From Gammaproteobacteria bacterium (GTDB lineage: Bacteria; Pseudomonadota; Gammaproteobacteria; Steroidobacterales; Steroidobacteraceae), in assembly GCA_003132425.1 (NCBI GenBank), contig PKXS01000050.1, positions 1-45,432 on the forward strand: 45,432 bases of DNA, in the 5' to 3' direction. Below the pieces are notes generated by a model. It was not told where the DNA came from, made no database searches, and saw only the letters and a list, made by a program, of their open reading frames with translations. How positions within the stretch are numbered: the stretch's first letter is position 1; every line of letters starts with the position of its first letter. The position numbers and the translations under genes were made by a program. Of this stretch, positions 1 through 9,980 are shown piece by piece.

Positions 1-366
1 GATATCCAGGCCGGCCAATTTCCCCTTCATCACCACGAGCGCATCGCGCTCGCCGGTTTGCTTCTGAGTCTGAAGGATTCGATCCTTGTAGCGCTTCGAG
101 TCCTTGAATCTGAGCGGGTCCTCCGACTCGACCTTGACCGCAAGTTCGGTGGTCGACCCGGTATCCAGAAATTTCAACATGCGCTCGCGCCCGTTGATCC
201 GCATGTGGTGGCTGCATTTCGGGCATACATGCAGATTGCGCTCGATCTCGGCGCGATACAGCACCGCGTCGCAGGCAGGACACTTGGTCCACAAACCCTC
301 CGGCACCGAGCGCGTGCGGCGCTCGGTCTTGATGCGCGACGGAACGATTCGTTCAAACCAGGACAT
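1..366 (-). CDS. accD: Acetyl-CoA carboxylase carboxyltransferase subunit beta, N-terminal part (truncated by window edge)
   Basis: Reverse strand from the ATG at 364-366 reads MSWFERIVPSRIKTERRTRSVPEGLWTKCPACDAVLYRAEIERNLHVCPKCSHHMRINGRERM..., with the AccD zinc-ribbon CPAC...CPKC; open through base 1. Confidence 0.95.
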   Translation of the reverse strand, partial: MSWFERIVPSRIKTERRTRSVPEGLWTKCPACDAVLYRAEIERNLHVCPKCSHHMRINGRERMLKFLDTGSTTELAVKVESEDPLRFKDSKRYKDRILQTQKQTGERDALVVMKGKLAGLDI

Positions 367-384
367 GCCCCAGTCTAAACCAAA

Positions 385-1185
385 TCAGCCGGAGGGCGGC
401 AGCAAAAGGCCGCCGGCGGGGGCAGGAATGCCGTAGACGATGGGGTATTCGACGCGCCACAAATATAGCCCGGTCGCCGGCGCGGTAGCGCCGGCCAAGC
501 GGCGGTCGCGGCCCGCCAGTATCCGCGCCATCGCCTCGAAGGGATCGGCCTCGCGCTGTACGCCGAGCAGCGTGCCGACGATATTGCGCACCATGTGATG
601 CAGATAGGCGTTGGCAGCGATCTCCAGCCACACATAGTCGCCCTCGCGGCGCACCTGTACCCGATCGACTCTTCTCACCGGTGTTTTTGACTGGCACTCC
701 ACCGAGCGAAACGCGGTGAAGTCGTGCTCGCCGATCAGTGCCTGCGCGCCGATGTGCATCGCCTCGGCATCGAGCGCCCGATGCATCCACGTCGCGCGTG
801 CGCGCTGTAGCGCGGGGCGCGCGCTTCGGTTAAGAATAATGTAGCGGTAGACCCGGCAAATGGCAGCGTGCCGCGCATGAAATCCTGGCCCTACTTCAGC
901 CGCCCATTGAAGTGAGATGGCCGGCGAGAGCTTCGTATTGGCGCCCAACACCCAGGCGCGCGGCGTGCGCGAGGCATCGGTATCGAAGTGGATAACCTGT
1001 CCGATCGAGTGCACGCCGCTGTCGGTGCGCCCGGCGCAGACCGCGGCGACGCTGTGGCCGGCGACGTACGAAATTGCCTCCTGCACGGCATCCTGCACCG
1101 AAGCCGAGTGCGCTTGGGACTGCCATCCGGCGTAGTCGGTGCCGTCGTACTCGACTATGGCGGCGACGCGGCGGGAATCCGCCAC
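385..1185 (-). CDS. truA: tRNA pseudouridine(38-40) synthase TruA
   Basis: 266 aa ORF with VEYDGTDYAGWQ and the catalytic AGRTDSGVHSIGQV motif. Confidence 0.96.
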   Translation of the reverse strand: MADSRRVAAIVEYDGTDYAGWQSQAHSASVQDAVQEAISYVAGHSVAAVCAGRTDSGVHSIGQVIHFDTDASRTPRAWVLGANTKLSPAISLQWAAEVGPGFHARHAAICRVYRYIILNRSARPALQRARATWMHRALDAEAMHIGAQALIGEHDFTAFRSVECQSKTPVRRVDRVQVRREGDYVWLEIAANAYLHHMVRNIVGTLLGVQREADPFEAMARILAGRDRRLAGATAPATGLYLWRVEYPIVYGIPAPAGGLLLPPSG

Positions 1186-1187
1186 GG

Positions 1188-4100
1188 TCAGCCGGGCAGA
1201 GTTTCGATCAGGCGCTGCGCTTCCTGTTTCTGGCTGGCAGAACCTTCCTGCACGACTTCCTCGAGAATGCTGCGGGCGCCTTCCGGATCGCCCATGTCCA
1301 TGTAGGCTCGTGCAAGATCCAACTTGGTTCCCACTTCGCTCATCGTCACCGGTTCCAACTCTTGAATCGGAGGATTACCGGCCCTCAATTTCGCGGTGTG
1401 ACCCGGTATCTGCAGCCGATTGGTCGGGTGTTCCGCAGCGCCGTTCAGCGCCTCGCCCACATCCAGATCCACACCCCGGCTGCGCTGGCTGGCCTCGAAC
1501 ACTTCGGACGAAAACACCTGATCCTCCGCACGCGGCTGGTCGAGAGTATCGCCGCTGCCCAGCGCCGTCGCCAAGCGATCCAGATCCAAGTCGATGCTAT
1601 CCGCGTGAATGCTATCGGGGTGAATGCTGCGCAGTTTCGACGTGGATTCGATATCGGGCTTCTCGGTATCGTGAATATCCGAGAATTCGGCCGATTTGAA
1701 GCGTGAGGTCGCGCCGGCGTTTGGCTCGTGCGGCATCATGACGGTCGGGGCGGACTCCGGTCCCAACACGGCGGTCTTGATATCGTCGTGCCCGGAGTCG
1801 AGATCGGCGATAAACGACGCTTCCAATTCCCGCTCGAGCTCGGTCAGATCGCGATCGTGAGCGTGGTTCGCCGCGTCAGCCATCATTCGGCGCGAACGCT
1901 CGTCCAGGCCGGCAACCATGGTCGGCGCATCGGCCGGATGATCGGTGGTTTCCCCGAGCTGCGGTACCTCGCCGGTAGCCGATCCCGTCTCTTCCAGTCC
2001 GTCCAGATCCAGACCCAGATCGTCGATCGACACTTCGGCGGTTTGATCCGCTTTCACGCTCCCGCGCTTGGATGCAATTCGCCCGCTCATATCGCCCGGT
2101 TTTAGAGTGGGCGATTCCGTGGTGGGCGTATCGGAGGTGAAGTTCACCATCTCCGATTCGACGGTCGGTTCGTCGCGCGGCGGCATTTCACGCGTCGGCG
2201 ACTCATCGGCGCCGCGCTCCGGTGAATCCAACGTGAAGTCGAGATTGGATCTGGAATTAAGATTCGGCGATTCACCGGTGGCGGCCGTATCCTCGCCCTC
2301 CTTGGCGAGCGGGTGATCGAGACTGCTGCGCTCGCCTTCGGGATCACCGAACAGATCGATGTCGACGCGGTTCTCGCCGCCCTCGAGGTTCAGGTCGACC
2401 AACGCGCCGGCGCCTCTGCCGCCGCCGGCAGCGGACGTGAACAGGGGCTCATCCGGGCAAATCTGCTTGCCCATGATGACAATCTTGTCCCACTCACCGG
2501 CGGGCGCTCGGTCTCGGGTCGCTTCCAGGCCCTTTGCCGCCTGCAAGAACGCATCCTTGTTGCCCCACACGAAATAGATTTCCAATAGCTTCAGGCGCAA
2601 ATCCCGCCGATCCGGCTCGCGTTCCAGCGCGATGCGCACCAGGTCGGCCGCTTGGTCGTACAGGCCATACGCCATATGAAAGTCTGCTTCGGCCAGCGGG
2701 TCGCCCTGATCGAGGTTGACCGCACTCTCGCTCGACATCGTGTCATCGGGAGCCTTCACATCGCGGGCGCTATCCCCGAAACGATCCGACACAGCTCCGA
2801 TTTCGGGCATCCGATGCGGACCGGATTCCTCCACCACGAATGAATCGTCGCCCTTGCGTAACGCTGCGAGCTTCGAGGTGGGGTCGCGCAACTCCGCGAC
2901 GTCGGTTGCCTCCAACCCCTCCAACCCGCCGAAGCCCCCCGGGGAGCCCGGCCCGCGGCGGCGGCGAGCGGCAACTATCAGGCCGGCAATCAAGGCAATG
3001 AGGACCGCCAACGGCACCCACCAGTTCGCCGCTACCCAGTCGATCCACGACCCCGAGTAAGCGGGTGTCGGCGCAACCACCGGTGTCTTTTTGACAGGGG
3101 TAGCGACCGGCGCCGGTATCGGTGCGGGCGCGGTCTCGCCGGCCGGTACCGCGGCCGAGGCCGGCTGCTGCGCAGCGCTCGGCGCGGCAGGGGGCGTCGC
3201 TGCGGGCGCCGCCGGGGCCGCAGCGGCCGGGACTGCAGGGGCCGGGGTCGCCGGCATGCCAAGCTTGCGCTGCAGCTCGCTCAGTTCTGTATTGCGCACG
3301 TCGATCAGACGATGCGATTCCGCCAACTGCGACTCCAGATCCTTGACCCGGTCCTGCAGCGCTTGAGTTTCGCTGCTCGCTCCGTTAGACGGCTTCGCTC
3401 CAGCCGCTGCGTTCGCCGCGTTGCCGGCGCCGGCGCCGGCGCCGGTGACGCTGCCGCTGGCGCCCGGGGTCACCAGACGCAAGTGTCCGCCGCTGGCTAC
3501 CGCGCCGCCGTTCTCCTTCCATGCGCTCATCTGCCGGCGCACTTCGCTGATGGCTTCGTGTTGATTCAGAGCGGCGATTTCGTCCCCGCCAGGTACCCGT
3601 AGTACAGCGCCGCGGCGCAGAATGTTGATGTTTCCACCGAACGCGTCCGGATTCGAGCGATACAGCGCCATCATGGTTTGATCGATATTCGCCGGAGTCT
3701 GCGCGTGCAAGCTGCGCGCGATTTTGGTAAGCGTATCTCCCTTTGCCACCTGATAGCTGGTTGTGCCGGTCTGCGGCGCCGCTTCTGGCGCGGCGGCCAC
3801 CGGCGCGGCTACGGGCGCGGCAACTACCGGCGGTGCGGCAATCACCGGCGCAGCGGCGCCCTTGCGCGGCTGCGCAGGGGCGCTGGCGGGCGGGTTGCTG
3901 GGTGCGCTGGCCGCGGCGGTAACAGGCGCCGAGGTGCTGGGTGTTTCCCCCGGGGTGTACACCGGCGGATCGAGCAGCACCGTGTACTCGCGCATCAGTC
4001 GCCCGCGCGACCAATTGACTTCGACCAAGAAGGTCACAAACGGCTCCGGAATCGCGGCCGTGGACCGCACCAACAGAACATCGCGGCCGTCCTTACCCTT

Positions 4101-4394
4101 ACCCACCTTGAAGGTCAGGGAGGACAGGAATGGCGGTCGATCGATCCCGTAGCGGGTAAACGCATCGTGGCCGGCGAGCGTCGCCCGCAAGGCGATCAGC
4201 TCGTCAGGGCTCGCCGAAACCAAGTCGATCTCAGCGTTTAGCGGCTCGTTCAAAGCCGAATTCAAATGGATCTCACCCAGGCCCAACGCCCACGACAAGG
4301 TTGGGCAAAGCAGGCACGCCATCAGCATCATGCGAGGCAGCGTCACGAACATTTCTACTCCCAGAAATCTGGTAGGCAAGCGGGTAAAGTTCAT
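1188..4394 (-). CDS. fimV: FimV/HubP-family polar hub protein (LysM, TM segment, acidic cytoplasmic region, C-terminal TPR)
   Basis: 1068 aa: N-terminal GLGEIHLNSALNEPLNAEIDL, LysM-like YQVAKGDTLTKIARSL, TM VPLAVLIALIAGLIVAARRRR, C-terminal KLDLARAYMDMGDPEGARSILEEVV; located upstream of truA as usual. Confidence 0.93.
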   Translation of the reverse strand: MNFTRLPTRFLGVEMFVTLPRMMLMACLLCPTLSWALGLGEIHLNSALNEPLNAEIDLVSASPDELIALRATLAGHDAFTRYGIDRPPFLSSLTFKVGKGKDGRDVLLVRSTAAIPEPFVTFLVEVNWSRGRLMREYTVLLDPPVYTPGETPSTSAPVTAAASAPSNPPASAPAQPRKGAAAPVIAAPPVVAAPVAAPVAAAPEAAPQTGTTSYQVAKGDTLTKIARSLHAQTPANIDQTMMALYRSNPDAFGGNINILRRGAVLRVPGGDEIAALNQHEAISEVRRQMSAWKENGGAVASGGHLRLVTPGASGSVTGAGAGAGNAANAAAGAKPSNGASSETQALQDRVKDLESQLAESHRLIDVRNTELSELQRKLGMPATPAPAVPAAAAPAAPAATPPAAPSAAQQPASAAVPAGETAPAPIPAPVATPVKKTPVVAPTPAYSGSWIDWVAANWWVPLAVLIALIAGLIVAARRRRGPGSPGGFGGLEGLEATDVAELRDPTSKLAALRKGDDSFVVEESGPHRMPEIGAVSDRFGDSARDVKAPDDTMSSESAVNLDQGDPLAEADFHMAYGLYDQAADLVRIALEREPDRRDLRLKLLEIYFVWGNKDAFLQAAKGLEATRDRAPAGEWDKIVIMGKQICPDEPLFTSAAGGGRGAGALVDLNLEGGENRVDIDLFGDPEGERSSLDHPLAKEGEDTAATGESPNLNSRSNLDFTLDSPERGADESPTREMPPRDEPTVESEMVNFTSDTPTTESPTLKPGDMSGRIASKRGSVKADQTAEVSIDDLGLDLDGLEETGSATGEVPQLGETTDHPADAPTMVAGLDERSRRMMADAANHAHDRDLTELERELEASFIADLDSGHDDIKTAVLGPESAPTVMMPHEPNAGATSRFKSAEFSDIHDTEKPDIESTSKLRSIHPDSIHADSIDLDLDRLATALGSGDTLDQPRAEDQVFSSEVFEASQRSRGVDLDVGEALNGAAEHPTNRLQIPGHTAKLRAGNPPIQELEPVTMSEVGTKLDLARAYMDMGDPEGARSILEEVVQEGSASQKQEAQRLIETLPG
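3423..3446. repeat. Four tandem GCCGGC hexamers (last one GCCGGT) inside fimV, encoding a Gly-Ala run
   Basis: gccggcgccggcgccggcgccggt read directly; encodes TGAGAGAG on the minus strand. Confidence 0.9.
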
Positions 4395-4456
4395 TGTGTT
4401 TGAGGAGCTTGGAAGCGAATTCTCACTTGCCCTTTGAATAAGTCATTAACTATAGC

Positions 4457-5500
4457 TTAACGAGATCTATTTACCAAAATCTGGGCTACCGAAACTGCGT
4501 TATGCGCCGCACATTTCCTAACATTATCGGCCACGACCCAAAAATTTAGAGATCGATCACGCGTCAAATCAGCCCGCAGACGGCCTACATATACCTTATC
4601 GGGCGCCAGCGCCAATGTGGCCGGCGTCGGGAATTCGGCAGTCGACTCGGCCTCAATGACGCTCAGACCCTTGCCGCGCTGCAATACCACCCTGGCATCC
4701 GCGGCGCTTAAGGGTCGCTCGAACGCCGCATGGACCGCCAGGCTGTGCCCGAAGAAAACCGGCACCCTCACCGCCGTGGCATTGATGGCCAAGCCGGGCA
4801 GGCCAAGGACTCGCCGAGTCTCCTCCCACAATCGCCGTTCTTCCCGCGAGACCCCGTCTGCGCCGAGCGCGTCCACCTGCGGAATGACGTTGAAGGCGAT
4901 TTGCCGGCCGAATGCCCGGCCCTTCGGCTTCTTGCCGCTGAGCATGGCCACGGTCTCCCCGGCAAGCTCATCGATCGCGCCGCGCCCGCTGCCTGAGACC
5001 GCCTGGTAGGTCGCAACCTCGACCCGCGCAAGGCCCGCCAGCGCATGCAGTGGCGCGAGCGCCGTGGCGAGCGCCACGCTGGCGCTGCCCGGCAGAGCAA
5101 CGATGCCCCGCGAAGCGACCGTCCCGAGCGCCGCGAAGTTGACGTCCGCGGCCACCAGCGGCACGTCGGCGCGGCCGCGAAACGTCGCGGAGCTGTCGAT
5201 CACCCAGGCGTGTGCGGCCGCCGCCTCCGCGTAGCGCTCGGCAAGCGCCGCACGCCCGCAAAAAAAAGCCAGATCCACCCGCGAGAAATCAAATTGAGCG
5301 ACATCTCCCACGGCGATTCTCTTATCGCCGGCCGCGCCTTCGTCATCGTCAACCGGGTGCCCTACATTGCGCTCATCGTCGAGCACATGCAGTTCCGCAT
5401 ACGCTATTTTTCGCACCCGCAGCTCGTCGATCACCGCTTCGCCAATGAGGCTCGACACGCCGACGACGGCAATGCGCGGCGGTACGGCGCTGACGTTCAT
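4457..5500 (-). CDS. Aspartate-semialdehyde dehydrogenase family protein, Usg-like (nucleophilic Cys not conserved)
   Basis: 347 aa with TYQAVSGSGRGAIDEL and VRVPVFFGHSLAVHAAFERPL typical of Asd, but ALPGSAS where Asd has ANPNCST. Confidence 0.85.
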   Translation of the reverse strand: MNVSAVPPRIAVVGVSSLIGEAVIDELRVRKIAYAELHVLDDERNVGHPVDDDEGAAGDKRIAVGDVAQFDFSRVDLAFFCGRAALAERYAEAAAAHAWVIDSSATFRGRADVPLVAADVNFAALGTVASRGIVALPGSASVALATALAPLHALAGLARVEVATYQAVSGSGRGAIDELAGETVAMLSGKKPKGRAFGRQIAFNVIPQVDALGADGVSREERRLWEETRRVLGLPGLAINATAVRVPVFFGHSLAVHAAFERPLSAADARVVLQRGKGLSVIEAESTAEFPTPATLALAPDKVYVGRLRADLTRDRSLNFWVVADNVRKCAAHNAVSVAQILVNRSR

Positions 5501-5510
5501 TGGCTTGGGC

Positions 5511-6608
5511 TCACGAGCGGTGCGTGATCACCGGCGTGGTTCTGACCACATCGGCGCACTGCGCGCGGAAGCGCAGATAATGATCCATCAGCACGATCGC
5601 CATCATCGCCTCGGCGATCGGCGTCGCGCGAAATCCGACGCACGGATCGTGCCGGCCCGTGGTCACGACTCCGGTGGCATTGCCGTGAACGTCGATGGTC
5701 GCGCCCGGAACGGTGATGCTCGAGGTGGGCTTCAACGCGAGGCTCACGACGATATCCTGCCCCGAGGAAATCCCGCCGAGCACGCCGCCGGCATGATTGC
5801 TCTTGAAGCCGTGGGGAGTCATCTCGTCCCGATGCTCGGAACCGCGTTGCTCCACCGCTTTGAAGCCGGCGCCGATCTCGACGCCTTTGACCGCGTTGAT
5901 GCCCATCATGGCGCTCGCCAAATCGGCATCGAGCCTTTCGAACACGGGCTCGCCCCACCCCGGGGGCACGCCTTTGGCGATCACGGTCACGCGCGCGCCG
6001 ATCGAATCGCCGGCCTCGCGCAAGCTCCAGATATATTCTTCGAGTTCTTTGACGCGCTTCGGATCCGGGCAGAAAAACGCATTGTCATAGGCGCTCGCGG
6101 GATCCACAGGCTGCAGCACGATTCGGCCCATTTGAGCCAAATACCCGTGAATGCTCACCTGCAGCCGCTCCCGCAAGTACTTGCGCGCGATCGCTCCGGC
6201 CGCCACTCGCATGACCGTTTCGCGGGCGGAGGAGCGTCCGCCGCCGCGATAATCGCGAAAGCCGTACTTCTGCTGATAAGTGTAATCCGCGTGGCCCGGG
6301 CGAAAACGATCTTTGATCTTTTCATAGTCGCGCGAACGCTGATCTACGTTCTCGACCATGAGGCCGATCGGCGTGCCGGTGGTCTTTCCTTCAAATACGC
6401 CGGATAAGATGCGCACCGTGTCGGGTTCGCGGCGTTGGCTGGTGTATTGCGAGGTGCCGGGGCGCCGCCGCTCCACGTCCGCTTGCAAATCGGCTTCGCT
6501 GAGCTCAAGACCGGGCGGGCATCCGTCCACGACGCAGCCGAGCGCGGGGCCGTGGCTCTCCCCAAAACTCGTTACCGTGAAAACCCTACCGAAAGAATTA
6601 CCCGCCAC
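5511..6608 (-). CDS. aroC: Chorismate synthase
   Basis: 365 aa: [84 protein letters not shown]. Confidence 0.98.
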   Translation of the reverse strand: MAGNSFGRVFTVTSFGESHGPALGCVVDGCPPGLELSEADLQADVERRRPGTSQYTSQRREPDTVRILSGVFEGKTTGTPIGLMVENVDQRSRDYEKIKDRFRPGHADYTYQQKYGFRDYRGGGRSSARETVMRVAAGAIARKYLRERLQVSIHGYLAQMGRIVLQPVDPASAYDNAFFCPDPKRVKELEEYIWSLREAGDSIGARVTVIAKGVPPGWGEPVFERLDADLASAMMGINAVKGVEIGAGFKAVEQRGSEHRDEMTPHGFKSNHAGGVLGGISSGQDIVVSLALKPTSSITVPGATIDVHGNATGVVTTGRHDPCVGFRATPIAEAMMAIVLMDHYLRFRAQCADVVRTTPVITHRS

Positions 6609-7554
6609 TCGCTTTCTCCAGGTCCGTTGCCCGCAGCAAGAACACGCCCCCGCCGCCCATGGCGATGTCCGGCCAAATAAACGGCAGCCTTGGATAAGCT
6701 CGCAGCAGCGTGCCCTCGGTATTGCCGACTTCCACCACTAAAATTCCGTCATCATTAAGGTGCCGTCGCGCGTCGGCAAAGATCGCTCGCACCGAATCTA
6801 ATCCATCGGCGCCTGAGCTCAGGCCCAACGCCGGTTCGTGGCGGTACTCGCGCGGTAAACGACGCATCTCCGCGCGCCCGACATAGGGCGGGTTGCTCAC
6901 GATGATATCGTAACGGCAGCCCCGCACGGCGTCGAAATGATCGGATCGCAACACCCTTACCTGCTTCGTCAGGTCGAACTTGCGCACATTGCGGCGGCAC
7001 ACTTGAAGCGCGGCGGGGGATATATCAACCGCGTCGATGAGCGCCCGAGGAAAGGCCATGGCGCAGGCCAGCGCGATCGCGCCTGATCCGGTGCCTATAT
7101 CCAGAATCCGGCGCACCCGGCGCGCCGCTGCCCAAGGCCTAAAGCGTTGCAGCGCGAGTTCGGCAATGGGGGAGCGCGGCACCAATACTCGCGTATCCAC
7201 ATACAGTTCGAGCCCGGCGAAAAATGCCCGGTGCGTCAGATAGGGCAATGGTATCCGCTCTGCGATACGCCGCCGCAACAGGGCGTCCACTCGGGCGCGG
7301 CGGCGCGCCGTCAGGGGCCGGGCGTATGCGCCATCGCCCGGCTCGTGTGGAATCCGCGCCGAAAAAAACACCATTTCCGCGGCCTCGTCTCGCGCATCGG
7401 CGGTGCCGTGCCCGAAATGCACACGCGCACGGCGCAGCGCCAGCGCGCAGCGTTCGATGGCGGCGCCGACGGTCTCGGGTGCTCTATGGGATAATCGAGG
7501 CATGGCCGTCCAATCGAAAATCCTGTCCATTGCGTTCATTTGCATCGTCGGCAT
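6598..7554 (-). CDS. prmB: Ribosomal protein uL3 glutamine methyltransferase PrmB (start may be internal)
   Basis: Class I MTase motif [16 protein letters not shown] and the NPPY motif in [24 protein letters not shown]; overlaps the aroC start. Confidence 0.93.
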   Translation of the reverse strand: MPTMQMNAMDRIFDWTAMPRLSHRAPETVGAAIERCALALRRARVHFGHGTADARDEAAEMVFFSARIPHEPGDGAYARPLTARRRARVDALLRRRIAERIPLPYLTHRAFFAGLELYVDTRVLVPRSPIAELALQRFRPWAAARRVRRILDIGTGSGAIALACAMAFPRALIDAVDISPAALQVCRRNVRKFDLTKQVRVLRSDHFDAVRGCRYDIIVSNPPYVGRAEMRRLPREYRHEPALGLSSGADGLDSVRAIFADARRHLNDDGILVVEVGNTEGTLLRAYPRLPFIWPDIAMGGGGVFLLRATDLEKASGG

Positions 7555-8131
7555 GGCCGGCGTCGGCGCCGCGCTGCTGTGGCGTCACCCGAGCCCCGCC
7601 GTTGACCTCGTCACGGGGACCTTGATCATCCCGAAGCACGAGCTGCCGGATTTTAGCCTTATCGACCAGCGCGGTCAGAAGTTTGACCGGACCAATCTAC
7701 GCGGCCATTGGTCGATGCTGTTTTTCGGTTATACGAATTGTCCGGATTTTTGCCCGACCACGCTCACGACGCTGGCTGCAATGGAGAAGCGTCTACGGGC
7801 CGCCGCCGCCCCTGTGCGGCCGCAGGTGATCTTCGTGTCGGTGGACGCGAAACGCGATACGCCCGCGCAATTGGCGCAATACGTGCCTTACTTCGATCCC
7901 GAGTTCATCGGCGTCACTGCGGCCGATCAGCCGGCCATCGAGGCCCTCGCCAAGAAAATGGGTGTGGGCGTGATCATCACGCCCCACGCCGACGGCAGCT
8001 ACAGCGTCGATCATTCCGGCGCTATCTTCGTGCTCGACCCCGGCGGCAAAGTAGCCGCGATACTCACCGGCCCCTTTACGGTGGATGGCTTGAAGGGTGA
8101 TTTTGAGCGCATCGTGGCCGGCAGCGCATGA
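7502..8131 (+). CDS. SCO1/SenC-family copper chaperone/thioredoxin-fold protein
   Basis: From ATG 7502 (inside the track ORF starting 7403): N-terminal TM, FFGYTNCPDFCPTTLTTLAAM with CxxxC, VSVDAKRDTPAQLAQY, VDHSGAIFVLDPGG. Confidence 0.92.
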   Translation: MAVQSKILSIAFICIVGMAGVGAALLWRHPSPAVDLVTGTLIIPKHELPDFSLIDQRGQKFDRTNLRGHWSMLFFGYTNCPDFCPTTLTTLAAMEKRLRAAAAPVRPQVIFVSVDAKRDTPAQLAQYVPYFDPEFIGVTAADQPAIEALAKKMGVGVIITPHADGSYSVDHSGAIFVLDPGGKVAAILTGPFTVDGLKGDFERIVAGSA

Positions 8132-8982
8132 GCGCGGACACCCGCGGCCGGCTGTTCGTCTGGCTGCAATATCTGCTGCCGCAGCATGCTGTGTCGCGGC
8201 TGGTGCGCGCGGCCACCCGCGCACGGACCTGTTGGTTCAAGAACTTGCTGATCCGCGGATTTCTCAAGCTGTACTGCGTCAACATGACGGAGGCCATGGA
8301 GACCGATCCGTATTGCTTTGGCAGCTTCAATGAGTTCTTCACCCGGGCCCTTAAAACGGATTCCCGCCCGATCACCGCAGGTGTGGGCGAGATCGCCAGC
8401 CCGGTGGACGGCACGGTCAGCGAATGCGGCGGCATCGAACGGGACTTGCTCCTACAAGCCAAAGGCCGGCAATACACGCTCGTGGATTTGCTGGCGGGGC
8501 AAGTCTGGGCCAAGCGTTTCGAGGGCGGCAGTTTTGCCACGATCTATCTCGCACCCTTCAACTATCACCGCGTGCACATGCCGCTCGGCGGGCAACTGCT
8601 GGACACCGTGTACGTGCCCGGGCGCCTGTTCAGCGTCAACTCCGTCACGGCGCAGCACGTACCAAGATTGTTCGCGCGCAATGAACGCGTGCTGACCTTG
8701 TTCGACACGGCGTTCGGCCAGTGCGCGCTGGTGATGGTGGGCGCCCTGAATGTGGGCAGCATGGCCACCGTCTGGGCGGGCGACATCACGCCCGCCGCGC
8801 GGCGCGTCGTGACCCATCTGCCCGGGCCGCAAGTTCGCCTCGAGCGAGGCGCGGAGCTCGGCCGCTTCAATATGGGCTCGACGGTGATTCTGCTGTTCGA
8901 GCCCAACCGCGCGCGCTGGGAGTCCCGGTTGAGCGCGGGCTCCGTCGTGCGGCTGGGTCAGCTCATCGGCCGCGCCGCATGA
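8128..8982 (+). CDS. psd: Phosphatidylserine decarboxylase proenzyme
   Basis: 284 aa: LPQHAVSRLVR, FNEFFTRALKTDSRPI, SPVDGTVSECG, FNYHRVHMPLGG, and the GST self-cleavage motif in FNMGSTVILLF; ATGA overlap with the upstream gene. Confidence 0.96.
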   Translation: MSADTRGRLFVWLQYLLPQHAVSRLVRAATRARTCWFKNLLIRGFLKLYCVNMTEAMETDPYCFGSFNEFFTRALKTDSRPITAGVGEIASPVDGTVSECGGIERDLLLQAKGRQYTLVDLLAGQVWAKRFEGGSFATIYLAPFNYHRVHMPLGGQLLDTVYVPGRLFSVNSVTAQHVPRLFARNERVLTLFDTAFGQCALVMVGALNVGSMATVWAGDITPAARRVVTHLPGPQVRLERGAELGRFNMGSTVILLFEPNRARWESRLSAGSVVRLGQLIGRAA

Positions 8983-9944
8983 CCGACGCCTGGCGGCCGA
9001 CGGCGAGTCATCCAGCATTACAACTCCGTGCCACGCTGCTGGCGCGCGCTCGAGAGTTTTTTGCGCAGCGCCGGGTTCTCGAGGTGGAAACCCCCATCCT
9101 AAGCGCCGCCGCCGTCAGCGATCCGCAGGTCGAGTCCCTTACCACCGGCGTTGCCGGCATGGAGGGCCGGTTCTACCTGAGCACGTCCCCTGAACACCCC
9201 ATGAAACGCCTGCTGGCTGCGGGCAGCGGCGATATCTACCAGGTTTGCAAAGTATTTCGCGACGCTGAGCGTGGCCGCTGGCACAACCCTGAGTTCACCA
9301 TGATTGAATGGTATCGCCGCGGATTTGACGATGCCGCTCTGATGACGGAGGTCGAGGAGCTTGTTGCGAGATTGTTGGCGCCGCAACGCATCCTGGCTCG
9401 CGCCGAGCGCCTGACCTACGCGGCAGCGCTGCAGCGCCACGCCGGAATCGATGCCCACTCGGCCGGCGACGATGAACTCACCGCAGCGGTGGTCCGTCAT
9501 GGCGTCGCCTGCTGCGCCGATCTGGAGCGTGATGCCAAACTCGACCTTTTAATGGCCCTCGTCGCCGGACCGCAGCTGGGCCGCGGGAATCCGTGCTTCA
9601 TCTGCGACTATCCGGCCTCGCAGGCTTCCCTGGCGCGCCTCAAACCGGGGTCGCCGCCGGTGGCGGCGCGCTTCGAGCTGTACCTGGACGGTGTCGAGCT
9701 TGCGAACGGCTTTCATGAATTGAGCGATCCGGCGGAACAACGGCAACGATTCGCTCGCGATCTGGCGGTTCGGCGCGCGCGCGATCAGATCCAACCGCCG
9801 CTCGACGAGCACCTGCTGGCGGCACTCGAGGCCGGAGTGCCCGATTGCGCCGGGGTCGCGCTTGGCTTTGACCGGCTCGTCGCCATCGCATTGGGAGCGG
9901 CTCGGCTGTCCGATGCTATGGCATTCACCATCGAAAACGCGTGA
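8979..9944 (+). CDS. epmA: EF-P--(R)-beta-lysine ligase (GenX/PoxA/YjeA)
   Basis: From ATG 8979 (ATGA overlap with psd): class II LysRS-like RVLEVETPILSAAAVSDPQ, STSPEHPMKRLLAAGSGDIYQVCKVFRDAERGRWHNPEFTMIEWYR, GVALGFDRLVAIALG. Confidence 0.95.
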   Translation: MTDAWRPTASHPALQLRATLLARAREFFAQRRVLEVETPILSAAAVSDPQVESLTTGVAGMEGRFYLSTSPEHPMKRLLAAGSGDIYQVCKVFRDAERGRWHNPEFTMIEWYRRGFDDAALMTEVEELVARLLAPQRILARAERLTYAAALQRHAGIDAHSAGDDELTAAVVRHGVACCADLERDAKLDLLMALVAGPQLGRGNPCFICDYPASQASLARLKPGSPPVAARFELYLDGVELANGFHELSDPAEQRQRFARDLAVRRARDQIQPPLDEHLLAALEAGVPDCAGVALGFDRLVAIALGAARLSDAMAFTIENA

Positions 9945-9980
9945 TCGCGGCGCGCTAACCGCTAACCTTGAGCGCGAAAG

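Noticed and set aside
5367-6407. 346-aa plus-strand ORF opposite aroC
   Set aside because: Antisense shadow ORF over chorismate synthase.
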